From: a virus
Reading direction: 5' to 3' (one strand)
DNA length: 22,449 nt
IMG/VR virus record: IMGVR_UViG_3300030109_001816
Span: 1-22,449 of that record
Shown: positions 7,815 through 14,332 of the stretch, piece after piece
Numbering within the stretch: position 1 is the first letter of the stretch
Layout: the number at the start of each line of letters is the position of its first letter
The notes under the pieces: model-generated
Databases searched by the model: none
What the model was told of the DNA's origin: nothing
What the model saw: only the letters and a program-made list of their open reading frames with translations
Translations under genes and position numbers: made by a program

Positions 7815-8188
7815 TGTCTAACAAAAAAATAACAGATTTGTTAACAGAGTTAGCAAAAACTAAAAGAGAAATTAAAAATCTTCAAGAAGCTGAAAAGTTG
7901 TATAAACAAACTCAACGCGAACTTGAATCTCAAATAGTCATTAGAATGCAAGAGCAAGGGCTCGACAAAGTTTCTAATGATTTATGCACAATATCTATTA
8001 AACAAGAAATTGTGCCAACTGTAGAAAACTGGGACGATGTACACCAGCATATAGTAAAAACTAATCAGTTTGAGCTATTGCAAAAGCGTATGTCAGCAAC
8101 AGCCTACAGAGAACTTGTAGCATCAGGTATGGACGTACCTGGTGTTAAAAGTACGGAGCTGACTAGAGTTAACTTTAGGTCAGTATAA
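7814..8188 (+). CDS. Conserved phage hypothetical protein with coiled coil (124 aa)
   Basis: The start is a GTG at 7814 overlapping the previous stop, with AAAGGAGG about 8 bases upstream, which decides the start. Residues about 5-45 form a charged heptad-like helix (KTKREIKNLQEAEKLYK). The C-terminal half, with FELLQKRMSATAYRELV and a VPGV turn ending in VNFRS, resembles a small protein I have seen repeatedly in phage replication modules, but I know no biochemical role for it. It sits just before the candidate ssDNA-binding protein, so it may work with it as an accessory factor in replication or recombination; that is context only. Confidence 0.75.
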   Translation: MSNKKITDLLTELAKTKREIKNLQEAEKLYKQTQRELESQIVIRMQEQGLDKVSNDLCTISIKQEIVPTVENWDDVHQHIVKTNQFELLQKRMSATAYRELVASGMDVPGVKSTELTRVNFRSV

Positions 8189-8199
8189 TATTAACATAT

Positions 8200-8214
8200 C
8201 AATGAGGAATGAAA
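8200..8214 (+). repeat. 15-base leader repeat, copy 2
   Basis: Identical to 6337-6351 and at the same position relative to the following ATG (8216), including the GAGGA ribosome-binding site. Two identical leaders in one operon suggest shared translational control. Confidence 0.6.
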
Positions 8215-8215
8215 A

Positions 8216-8884
8216 ATGTCTAAAGATATAAGTATAGTGAGCAATGAACTACCTGCTCACATTAAATTGGGTAGTGGGTTAGGAAATGAGAATGTTCAAT
8301 CTGATCATCTCTCTGTTCCTAGAGTAAAACAGCTTCAAAAGATGTCTAATGAAGTTGATGAAAACCACAGTGATTATATGGAAGGTGCCAAAGTTGGCGA
8401 TTTCATTAACACTGTTACTAGCGAAAACTATGGCCAAGAGATGCTACTTGTAAATGTGCATTTCAAGGAAGAGTTTGTTGCTTGGAAAAAACGTGAAGTT
8501 GGTGGCGGCCTTTTAGGTAGTTACCCTACACGTGAGGAAGCAATACAAGCTATTGCAGACCAAGGTGTTTCTGAAGAGGACACTGAAATTATCCAAACAC
8601 AAACACATAGTTTGTTAAAAGTAGACGAAAAGAGCATGGAAATATCTGATATTCCATTTCTATTCGACTGTGCGTCATCTAAGCTTAGAGTATCTAGAGA
8701 ATGGAATACTCAAATAACTAAACTTGGTGGCGATAGATTCGCATCTCTATGGAAGATGTCTTCTGTATCAACAGCAAACAGAAAGGGACAAGCTTTTATG
8801 AATATAAGCATCTCTAATGTTGGTTGGTTAAACGAGTCTGTATACAATAAAGCTAAAGATTTTTATACAAGGTCTTTTGCTTAA
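8216..8884 (+). CDS. Conserved phage protein, possible ssDNA-binding protein (222 aa)
   Basis: The protein starts with a disordered acidic stretch and has a Ser/Val-rich beta-type core with recurring aromatic residues (FLFDCASSKLRVS, NISISNVGWL). The acidic hinge region, the position among DNA replication genes and the size are those of phage ssDNA-binding proteins, but the motif evidence is weak and the fold is not recognisable by eye. No signal peptide or membrane helix is seen. It has a strong ribosome-binding site in a leader identical to that of the SNF2 helicase. A strong hairpin follows 19 bases after its stop. Treat the function as unproven. Confidence 0.7.
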   Translation: MSKDISIVSNELPAHIKLGSGLGNENVQSDHLSVPRVKQLQKMSNEVDENHSDYMEGAKVGDFINTVTSENYGQEMLLVNVHFKEEFVAWKKREVGGGLLGSYPTREEAIQAIADQGVSEEDTEIIQTQTHSLLKVDEKSMEISDIPFLFDCASSKLRVSREWNTQITKLGGDRFASLWKMSSVSTANRKGQAFMNISISNVGWLNESVYNKAKDFYTRSFA

Positions 8885-8902
8885 TTACACATACGTGCAA
8901 TC

Positions 8903-8929
8903 GGCGTGCGACAGAATGGTTCGCACGCC
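8903..8929 (+). promoter_or_regulatory. GC-rich 9-bp hairpin between replication genes
   Basis: GGCGTGCGA (8903-8911) pairs perfectly with TCGCACGCC (8921-8929) around a 9-base loop. It stands out in AT-rich surroundings. There is no T-run, so it is not a standard terminator; a TATACT -10-like box follows at 8939-8944. It may be an attenuator, an mRNA stabiliser or a DNA-binding palindrome. Confidence 0.5.
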
Positions 8930-8950
8930 CGGTTGTGTTATACTCTTTGA

Positions 8951-9349
8951 GTGCGAGAAAAGGAGTTCATAAATAAAGTGCACAAACACTTATCAAAAGA
9001 AGTTTATCGATGGAAGATAAACGATCCCTACCATGGAGGCGTTCCTGACGCTTTCTATTCTGGTCAAGCTAACTCTTGTTTTGTTGAATACAAATACACA
9101 GAGTCCCTACCTAAAAAAGAATCCTCTTATATAAAATTAAATTTATCTCAACAACAACGTAATTGGTTAAAACTACAATCTAAAAATAATTTATTTGTTT
9201 ATGTAGTTTTTGCATGCCTGAATCAAGTGTATGTAATAGAAGATTTTGATTTAGAGAAATTTACACTTAAAGAATTTAATGAACGTTCTTACACATTTAA
9301 AAACTATATAGAAGCTTTAAGTAACTTCTGTTTAAAAAAAGGAAATTAA
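8951..9349 (+). CDS. VRR-NUC-like PD-(D/E)XK nuclease (132 aa)
   Basis: Residues HGGVPDAFY and CFVEYKY give the Gly-Val-Pro-Asp and Glu-x-Lys motifs of the VRR-NUC/Holliday-resolvase-type nuclease fold (D33, E46, K48), preceded by the usual N-terminal helix (FINKVHKHL). Standalone VRR-NUC proteins are common in phages and cut branched or flap DNA. The start is uncertain: GTG at 8951 keeps the conserved first helix but has no ribosome-binding site, whereas AAGGAG (about 8959) precedes a second GTG at 8978 by an over-long gap. It is followed directly by a 52-aa gene. Confidence 0.72.
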   Translation: MREKEFINKVHKHLSKEVYRWKINDPYHGGVPDAFYSGQANSCFVEYKYTESLPKKESSYIKLNLSQQQRNWLKLQSKNNLFVYVVFACLNQVYVIEDFDLEKFTLKEFNERSYTFKNYIEALSNFCLKKGN

Positions 9350-9350
9350 A

Positions 9351-9509
9351 ATGGATTCAAATGAATTAGAAATAAAATTGTTTATGTTAGAAAAACTATA
9401 TACTGAAGATAAAAAGTTTAGAGAACTAGTAGACATGGTTACTGCAAAAGTAATGAAAACATTACAAGAAGAACAAGAGGAGAGAATGAAAAATGACGGA
9501 CATGGTTAA
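9351..9509 (+). CDS. Small charged helical protein (52 aa)
   Basis: ATG at 9351 follows AAAGGAAA and sits right after the VRR-NUC-like gene's stop. The product is a highly charged, probably alpha-helical protein (LEKLYTEDKKFRELVDMV, then a Glu-rich stretch QEEQEER). The last 17 bases overlap the start of the DUF3310 gene, and the Glu-rich codons supply that gene's GAGGAG ribosome-binding site. The family is not recognised. Packing and ribosome-binding site support it as real. Confidence 0.6.
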   Translation: MDSNELEIKLFMLEKLYTEDKKFRELVDMVTAKVMKTLQEEQEERMKNDGHG

Positions 9510-9720
9510 CTCACCCCCTCACTACAACATGGGTGGTATAGAATGTATAGATGCAATAGAAGCTAGCATGACACCTGAAGCTTTTAAAGGTTACTTAAAA
9601 GGTAACATACAAAAGTATATGTGGCGTTATGAAGCTAAAAAAGGAGTAGAAGACCTTAAAAAAGCAGAATGGTATCTAAATAGACTGCTTAAAACTCTAA
9701 AAAAAACTAAAATCGTATAG
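9493..9720 (+). CDS. DUF3310 family small phage protein (75 aa)
   Basis: The product has the hallmarks of DUF3310: SPPHYN near the N-terminus, IECIDAIEA, FKGYLKGNIQKYMWRYEAK and KKAEWYLNRLL. The family is widespread in phages; some members are annotated as nucleotide kinase-related, but the function is not established to my knowledge. At 75 aa this is a typical single-domain length. It is the last gene of the rightward block, followed within 10 bases by a hairpin cluster. Confidence 0.9.
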   Translation: MTDMVNSPPHYNMGGIECIDAIEASMTPEAFKGYLKGNIQKYMWRYEAKKGVEDLKKAEWYLNRLLKTLKKTKIV

Positions 9721-9723
9721 AAC

Positions 9724-9760
9724 GCACAGAAACGCTTTCTGTTGCATTTTAAGTATTTTT
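9724..9760 (+). terminator. Terminator of the rightward replication operon
   Basis: ACAGAAA (9726-9732) and TTTCTGT (9736-9742) form a perfect 7-bp stem with a three-base loop, extended by flanking GC/GC pairs with a one-base bulge. It is followed by ATTTT and, further on, TATTTTT. It lies just after the DUF3310 stop, at the meeting point of the two transcription blocks. Confidence 0.65.
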
Positions 9761-9764
9761 AATG

Positions 9765-9787
9765 TTAGCACAAGGACTATGTGCTAA
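9765..9787. repeat. Perfect 8-bp inverted repeat in the convergent junction
   Basis: TTAGCACA (9765-9772) and TGTGCTAA (9780-9787) enclose seven bases. Neither strand has a T-run after the stem, so it may act as a barrier to 3' decay of the late transcript or as a protein-binding site. Confidence 0.5.
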
Positions 9788-9814
9788 AAACGTGCGACAG
9801 TTAATCCTGTGAGG

Positions 9815-10060
9815 TCATTTTTTGCCAGCTTTACGATTTCGAGCAAAAGAACGGTTTTTTGCTTTTCTAATTACTTTTAAGTTACTTTTCTTATCATTCA
9901 TAGGATTTCCGTCTTTATGATGTACATCTTTGCCATCTCCTTTTTTAACTTTTCCTTCTTTAGTTAATTTTCGTCTAACTTTATTTCTCATAGCACGACG
10001 TTTCTTTTGTTTATCTGTGCCTTGGTAGTTAGCGTATTCTTTTTTGTAATTTCTAGCCAT
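9815..10060 (-). CDS. HNH-like small basic protein (81 aa)
   Basis: The protein is strongly basic and carries DVHHKDGNPMNDKKSNLKV, the His-His ... Asn ... Asn-Leu pattern of minimal HNH nucleases, ending with KNRSFAR. It lacks the zinc-binding Cys pairs of larger HNH enzymes. It could be a nicking enzyme or only a DNA-binding relative; activity cannot be judged from the sequence. Its ATG follows directly on the TAA of the adenylate cyclase gene (TAA then ATG), with no separate ribosome-binding site, so it is the last gene of the leftward block and is read by re-initiation. Confidence 0.75.
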   Translation of the reverse strand: MARNYKKEYANYQGTDKQKKRRAMRNKVRRKLTKEGKVKKGDGKDVHHKDGNPMNDKKSNLKVIRKAKNRSFARNRKAGKK

Positions 10061-11809
10061 TTATATAGTATACACTTTTAGTGCTTTTGCTTTGCCTTTT
10101 ACTTTTATAGTATCGTGCAAAGAACATTTGTCTACTTTTTGAGCTGTACGTTCTCCAATAAGTATATCTACTCCAGCTTCTTTAGTTGCACTTTCCAATC
10201 GTGCGGCTGTGTTTACAGCATCTCCTATAGCTGAATAATCAAATCTTGTATCACTACCCATATTACCCACTATAGCTTCTCCTGTGTTTACGCCTATTCC
10301 TATTGCAACAGGTTCTGGTAATTTTTTCTGTAGTTGTTTAATGGCAGTCCGCATGTCTTCGGCACAGGCGACGGCGCGTTGTTCGTGTTCATCTAAATCT
10401 AGGGGGGAGTTAAAGATGGCCATGCACGCGTCGCCTATGAACTTATCAACCATACCCCCATGTGCTTGTATGCAAGTAACTTGTTCAGTAAGCACTTTAT
10501 TCATTATTTCAGTAACTTGTTCTGGTTCTAGTTTTTCAGACAAGTTCGTAAATCCCCTGACGTCGGTGAATAAGAACGTACACGTACGCTTTTCTCCACC
10601 TAACTTTAACAAACTAGGGTCTTTCTGCAATCTTGCAATCTGTCGGGGATCTAAATAATGTTCAAACTGTTTTTTAATTTGTTGTCTTAGTTTGTATTGT
10701 TCCCCAAACCTTAACCAAAATTCTTGTACTGATATAAGTGTTATTGATACTATACTATAACTAAAGTCTATAAGTATATTATTTCGTGCAGAAAATAGAG
10801 CTCCGGTAACAAGCACGACATACATAAACGCAACTCCTACCATAGAAGCTACAACAGGTGTGTTACGTACTATAAGCACTAATAATAATAAAGACCCTAT
10901 TAATATAAGTAATTCATATAATAAAGAAAGCCCGGGTATTGCAGGTACATCTACAGTCATACTCTCAGCCAAAGCCGCCTGCACGTAATGTGGATACTTT
11001 AAACCGTCAGGCGTGGCTATTTGAGGCATTACACCTTTTGCACTAACACCTACAAACACAAATTTATTTTTAACATTCATTTCATCTAAAGTGGTGCTTG
11101 GAGTATCAATCCAAGAAACCCATCTACGTCCAATGCTATCTACTGGTATCTGTGCATACCCAGCTACAGTAATCTCTTCTATTTGACCTTGCTGTCCTTT
11201 AATTATATAAGTATCCGCACCTGCTACCATTTTAATAACTTGCACACCAAAAGACGGAGTCCAACCATCTGGTGTTTGTAATAATAAAGGTAAACGTCTT
11301 ACTAAGTTATCTACATCTGTTCGTGCAACGGCCAGGCCTTGGTAAGTAGACTCTGCTAGCACGGGCACATTTCCAATAACACCTTGAGACTGAATGCCTT
11401 GTATAGGTTTTCCGTCTCCTAATATAACTGTGCCTGTAGTTGGCGCGTGAGAAGCCCCGCCTTCAAAGGTAGCAATAACGCTTGGTATTTGTAAAAGAGC
11501 ATCTGCAAATGCTTCATCTCCACCGAATCTATCTGCTTGTGGAAAAGCAACAACCCAACCTACACCTAAAGCTCCTGCTTCCATAAGGTCTAATTGAATA
11601 CGTGCGAGATCCTGACGAGGGTACGGCCACCCGCCCGCAAGTGCTACATCTTCTTCTGTTATATCTAACGTGGTAAACCAACCAGATGGTTCTGGTGTTT
11701 GCACGAGCGCGTCAAATGTTTTTAATTTAAGCACCTCTAATGCCTGCCAATTAAATAATAAAGGCAGACAAAGTATTGGTATACTAACTAGTGCTATCCA
11801 TTTCTTCAT
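10061..11809 (-). CDS. CHASE2-domain class III adenylate cyclase
   Basis: This 582-aa inner-membrane sensor should make cAMP from ATP. After an N-terminal membrane anchor (about 4-21) a CHASE2 sensory domain faces the periplasm (about 25-290; GGWPYPRQ at 59-66). Three membrane helices follow (about 295-365), then a linker helix and a class III cyclase domain (about 405-582). All catalytic residues are there: metal-binding D416 (FTDVRGFT) and D460 (FIGDAC), ATP-selecting K456 and D524 (FDYSAIGD), and N533/R537 (VNTAAR). Lys plus Asp at the selectivity positions indicates ATP, not GTP. In cellular genomes CHASE2 cyclases are often beside FecR-domain genes, and here a FecR gene is two genes upstream. 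The start overlaps the end of the methyltransferase gene by 26 bases. Confidence 0.95.
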   Translation of the reverse strand: MKKWIALVSIPILCLPLLFNWQALEVLKLKTFDALVQTPEPSGWFTTLDITEEDVALAGGWPYPRQDLARIQLDLMEAGALGVGWVVAFPQADRFGGDEAFADALLQIPSVIATFEGGASHAPTTGTVILGDGKPIQGIQSQGVIGNVPVLAESTYQGLAVARTDVDNLVRRLPLLLQTPDGWTPSFGVQVIKMVAGADTYIIKGQQGQIEEITVAGYAQIPVDSIGRRWVSWIDTPSTTLDEMNVKNKFVFVGVSAKGVMPQIATPDGLKYPHYVQAALAESMTVDVPAIPGLSLLYELLILIGSLLLLVLIVRNTPVVASMVGVAFMYVVLVTGALFSARNNILIDFSYSIVSITLISVQEFWLRFGEQYKLRQQIKKQFEHYLDPRQIARLQKDPSLLKLGGEKRTCTFLFTDVRGFTNLSEKLEPEQVTEIMNKVLTEQVTCIQAHGGMVDKFIGDACMAIFNSPLDLDEHEQRAVACAEDMRTAIKQLQKKLPEPVAIGIGVNTGEAIVGNMGSDTRFDYSAIGDAVNTAARLESATKEAGVDILIGERTAQKVDKCSLHDTIKVKGKAKALKVYTI

Positions 11810-13247
11810 TCGCTATCGCTATTCCTATATGATAAATTATTTGAGGTACTATAGCATTTCCTAGTGATTTAAGTCTGTCCACCCTATTGGGTATCCCATG
11901 AGCCACTCTACCCACTGCGGGTTCAAACTCCCACTGCTTTTTTTGGAAGTGTGCTTCATAGCCACTTTCTCCTCCAAGTTGTGCTTGTATCCCCTGTTGT
12001 TCTCCATTGCCTTGTTTACTGTCTCCATCGACATGCTCATCCCCACTGAGCTCCTTGGCGTCGGCCATAGTTCCTGAGACTTCCACTCTATCGATGTCAA
12101 CGTCGTTAGCTCCTTGTCGTACTTCACTTCCTTCAAGTGTGGTTTTATCATCTCCCAGTCCTCTATTGTTGGGTGACTGAACCCCGCTTTGTCCTTTCTG
12201 AACCAATGTTCTACTGTTGTTTTCTTTATCCCCGTCTTTTCCGCTAGCTCTTTGGCTGTCGTCTGACTTCTCAGATAAGTCACAAACTCTTGTTGTTCTG
12301 GAAGGTTCTCCCTTTCCACCATCTGATGATTTTGATAATGTTCCATCAATTTTGGATTCTTTAGTATCTCCTCCATCATCACTTCGTCCGCTAGACTCTT
12401 CTGTATTGAAGCTCCTGACGCCCTGTGCGTCTTCCCCTGTAGCATTTTCGTCGCATGTTTTAGAGAGTCTTCCTTTGTGTCCATCGTTGTTGGTGTTCGC
12501 CACGTCTTCTCCACTAGTGCTACTTTGTCCGCTAAATTCAGACTGTGACTGTCCTTGCCATCCTTCGTCAATCTCCTGCCTGACTCCGTCAGTTTCGCAT
12601 TCGGGTGTTCTATTGTGTCCTGTGTCGTTGGTGTTGGCCACATCAAGTTGGGGTGTGCTACTTGGTCGTTCAAGCTTATTGGCATCCCCTTCTCTAATTT
12701 CATTTTCATTCGTTCCTTGCTCGACGGCCCCCTGTCGCAATGTGCGTCTGGTGTCCTCCACACATTTTCCAATGATCCAGACTCTGTCTCTTCTGTGGGG
12801 AGCTTCGATACCGCAAGCTGGAATAACAAACGATTGCGTGGCGTAACCTTCTGTTTCCAAGTCAAGGCATACATCGTCGAGTGCCACGTTGACGAAGCCA
12901 CCAACGTTTTCGACAACGACCCAAGTGGGTGTTTTTTGTTTAATAATTTCAAACATGTACGGCCAGAGGTGTCTATCGTCTTCCTTACCTTTTTTTCGGC
13001 CCGCAACGCTGAACGGCTGGCATGGGATCCCACCGCAGATGAGGTCAAATTCTTCTTGGATTTTTTCTGGGTCATTTCCTAACTCCTTTAGGTCATTATA
13101 TATTGGCACATCAGGCCAATGTTTATTTAATACTTTTTTACAGAATGACTCATTTTCACAAAACGCTACTGTTTCGTATTTCCCTGTGCTTTCTAGCCCT
13201 AAACTAAACCCGCCTATGCCAGAACAAATATCAAATACTTTTATCAT
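11784..13247 (-). CDS. C5 cytosine DNA methyltransferase (487 aa)
   Basis: This enzyme would methylate cytosine at C5, probably shielding phage DNA from host restriction. Motif I is FDICSGIGGF (5-14), motif IV GGIPCQPFS with catalytic C76, motif VI VVENV (E113), motif VIII HRRDRVWIIG (151-160), and motif X near the end is RLKSLGNAIVPQ. The roughly 280 residues between VIII and X, where target recognition lies, are unusually polar and low in hydrophobic residues, with recurring VANT/MADA-type segments at about 163, 201, 248 and 393. That stretch is also read in another frame as a plausible protein (11861-13075). The ATG overlaps the FecR stop (ATGA) and has AAGGAAGTGG upstream. G+C is high here: hand counts give 32/60 and 28/60 in two lines, against 15/60 in the FecR gene. 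Confidence 0.93.
   Translation of the reverse strand: MIKVFDICSGIGGFSLGLESTGKYETVAFCENESFCKKVLNKHWPDVPIYNDLKELGNDPEKIQEEFDLICGGIPCQPFSVAGRKKGKEDDRHLWPYMFEIIKQKTPTWVVVENVGGFVNVALDDVCLDLETEGYATQSFVIPACGIEAPHRRDRVWIIGKCVEDTRRTLRQGAVEQGTNENEIREGDANKLERPSSTPQLDVANTNDTGHNRTPECETDGVRQEIDEGWQGQSQSEFSGQSSTSGEDVANTNNDGHKGRLSKTCDENATGEDAQGVRSFNTEESSGRSDDGGDTKESKIDGTLSKSSDGGKGEPSRTTRVCDLSEKSDDSQRASGKDGDKENNSRTLVQKGQSGVQSPNNRGLGDDKTTLEGSEVRQGANDVDIDRVEVSGTMADAKELSGDEHVDGDSKQGNGEQQGIQAQLGGESGYEAHFQKKQWEFEPAVGRVAHGIPNRVDRLKSLGNAIVPQIIYHIGIAIANEEMDSTS
11861..13075 (-). CDS. Overprinted protein inside the methyltransferase gene (404 aa, +1 frame)
   Basis: This frame lies wholly inside the methyltransferase gene, one base out of phase. 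Its ATG at 13075 has AAAGGAG (13083-13089) exactly 7 bases upstream, among the best sites in the window. The product looks like folded protein: a TWKQKVTPRNRLLFQL segment, four W-(R/P)-T-P segments (WRTPDA, WPTPTT, WRTPTT, WPTPRS), a helix-turn-helix (AKELAEKTGIKKTTVEHWF) and a C-terminal LNPQWVEWLMGYPIGW. I recall these motifs recurring in phage proteins annotated as DNA methylase-related, but cannot check. Each WxTP lies on the DNA that reads V(A/E)(N/D)T or MADA in the methyltransferase frame. It could be a DNA-binding partner or alternative recognition subunit, or the C-terminus of a frameshifted methyltransferase. Antisense open frames here show that openness alone proves little. Confidence 0.6.
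   Translation of the reverse strand: MTQKKSKKNLTSSAVGSHASRSALRAEKKVRKTIDTSGRTCLKLLNKKHPLGSLSKTLVASSTWHSTMYALTWKQKVTPRNRLLFQLAVSKLPTEETESGSLENVWRTPDAHCDRGPSSKERMKMKLEKGMPISLNDQVAHPNLMWPTPTTQDTIEHPNAKLTESGRRLTKDGKDSHSLNLADKVALVEKTWRTPTTMDTKEDSLKHATKMLQGKTHRASGASIQKSLADEVMMEEILKNPKLMEHYQNHQMVERENLPEQQEFVTYLRSQTTAKELAEKTGIKKTTVEHWFRKDKAGFSHPTIEDWEMIKPHLKEVKYDKELTTLTSIEWKSQELWPTPRSSVGMSMSMETVNKAMENNRGYKHNLEEKVAMKHTSKKSSGSLNPQWVEWLMGYPIGWTDLNH
13083..13089 (-). promoter_or_regulatory. Internal ribosome-binding site for the overprinted gene
   Basis: Minus-strand AAAGGAG, 7 bases before the ATG at 13075, inside the methyltransferase coding sequence. In the methyltransferase frame these bases encode part of DLKEL, which does not force this nucleotide choice. 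Confidence 0.6.
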
Positions 13248-14332
13248 CCACTTCCTTGTGTGATTGTAATAGTAGAGTTACCTCCACCATTAACTATTAT
13301 TTGTTGGTATTTACCATCCTGTACCAATATTATAGTATATCCTTGCGAACTATTCACGGTCAACTGAGCGTTTTGGTTAACCTTTCTTTGAAACGCAATT
13401 TGTTCTCCTTGTAATAAAGTTATTATTTGTGTTTGTAAATCTTGTCCTATTTCTGTACCTTGTATTGAAGTACCTGTAGTTAACTTTTTAGTATCTAATT
13501 CGTCTACTTCTTCTATTATTGCTAATAAATCTTCAAAGAAATTTACATCTAAGAAGTTTATATCTAGCTCTGTAAACTCTAAAGTATCTTCAGCTAAAGC
13601 ATCTGTATCTAATTCATTAAACTCTAAATAGTCTATATCTAATATAGCCCCGCTATCTGCTACGGCACTTGTGGATGATTCTGTGGATAACTTTTGTTCG
13701 TCCGGGGGAGTAACAATAAGCATGTTATCTATAATATCTAGAGTAAGGTCAAGTATTACAGGTTTACTAGGTGCAGTTTCCCACACCTCTACAGTAGTAG
13801 CTTGGTAAGGTTTATTAAGAGTAACGCTACCTGTTGCGGTAGTTACAAGTATTTCTCCACTAGATATGCCGTTTTCGTCTGGTAACAATATAATTAAACT
13901 ACGACCTAGTTCGTCTACCGTGCAAGTAAAATCAGTCCCTCTAATCGCTATATCTGCGGTAGGTGTAGATAGTCGTATTCTACTTTTGTCTATTCTATTT
14001 AATCTACTACTAACAAATCTAGCTGTGCCACTAGCAAACTGTAACGCCATTTCTCCTTTTGAAGGGTCAGGGTCAAACACATATTTAGTAATAATAAGTT
14101 TAGAATTTTCTGTTAATCGTACAACAGAGTCGTCCAGAAAAGTAATTCCTACACGACCTGTAGTAGTACGGACATCATCCATTTGTTGGATGCCAAAGTC
14201 TAACTCAGCCCCATAAGGCTTATCTCGTATTACTTCAGCAGAGCCATTTAGCTCAGAGATGTCTCCAATGTTAACAGCTTGTGCTTGTACCGCCGTCGTT
14301 TTGAACAACGCACACAGTACCATTGTTGCCAT
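13244..14332 (-). CDS. FecR-domain exported protein with curlin-like C-terminus
   Basis: The protein has a signal peptide (MATMVLCALFKTTAVQAQA) followed by a FecR domain (NIGDISELNGSAEVIR, VRTTTGRVGITFLDDSVVRL, then ADIAIRGTDFTC), a long acidic region rich in Asp/Glu/Leu, and a C-terminal beta-rich end (QIIVNGGGNSTITITQ) that resembles a curlin repeat (Gln ... Gly-x-Gly-Asn ... Gln). FecR domains without a sigma-factor partner are often periplasmic and are found beside CHASE2 cyclases. It lies between the curlin gene and the methyltransferase; its stop overlaps the latter's ATG (ATGA). ATG at 14332 gives a normal signal peptide; a TTG at 14449 or ATG at 14428 are possible but overlap the curlin gene by 160-180 bases. 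It may sense or assemble the curli-like product (inference). Confidence 0.85.
   Translation of the reverse strand: MATMVLCALFKTTAVQAQAVNIGDISELNGSAEVIRDKPYGAELDFGIQQMDDVRTTTGRVGITFLDDSVVRLTENSKLIITKYVFDPDPSKGEMALQFASGTARFVSSRLNRIDKSRIRLSTPTADIAIRGTDFTCTVDELGRSLIILLPDENGISSGEILVTTATGSVTLNKPYQATTVEVWETAPSKPVILDLTLDIIDNMLIVTPPDEQKLSTESSTSAVADSGAILDIDYLEFNELDTDALAEDTLEFTELDINFLDVNFFEDLLAIIEEVDELDTKKLTTGTSIQGTEIGQDLQTQIITLLQGEQIAFQRKVNQNAQLTVNSSQGYTIILVQDGKYQQIIVNGGGNSTITITQGSG

Noticed and set aside
8951-8978. Starting the VRR-NUC-like gene at GTG 8978
   Set aside because: It would remove the conserved N-terminal helix; kept as an alternative because its AAGGAG is about 13 bases away.
12217-13082. 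Long open frames on the + strand over the methyltransferase gene (12217-12846 and 12555-13082)
   Set aside because: They have no ribosome-binding site, are full of Ser/Leu/Pro/Phe runs, contain no recognisable motif, and are antisense shadows of the G+C-rich methyltransferase region.
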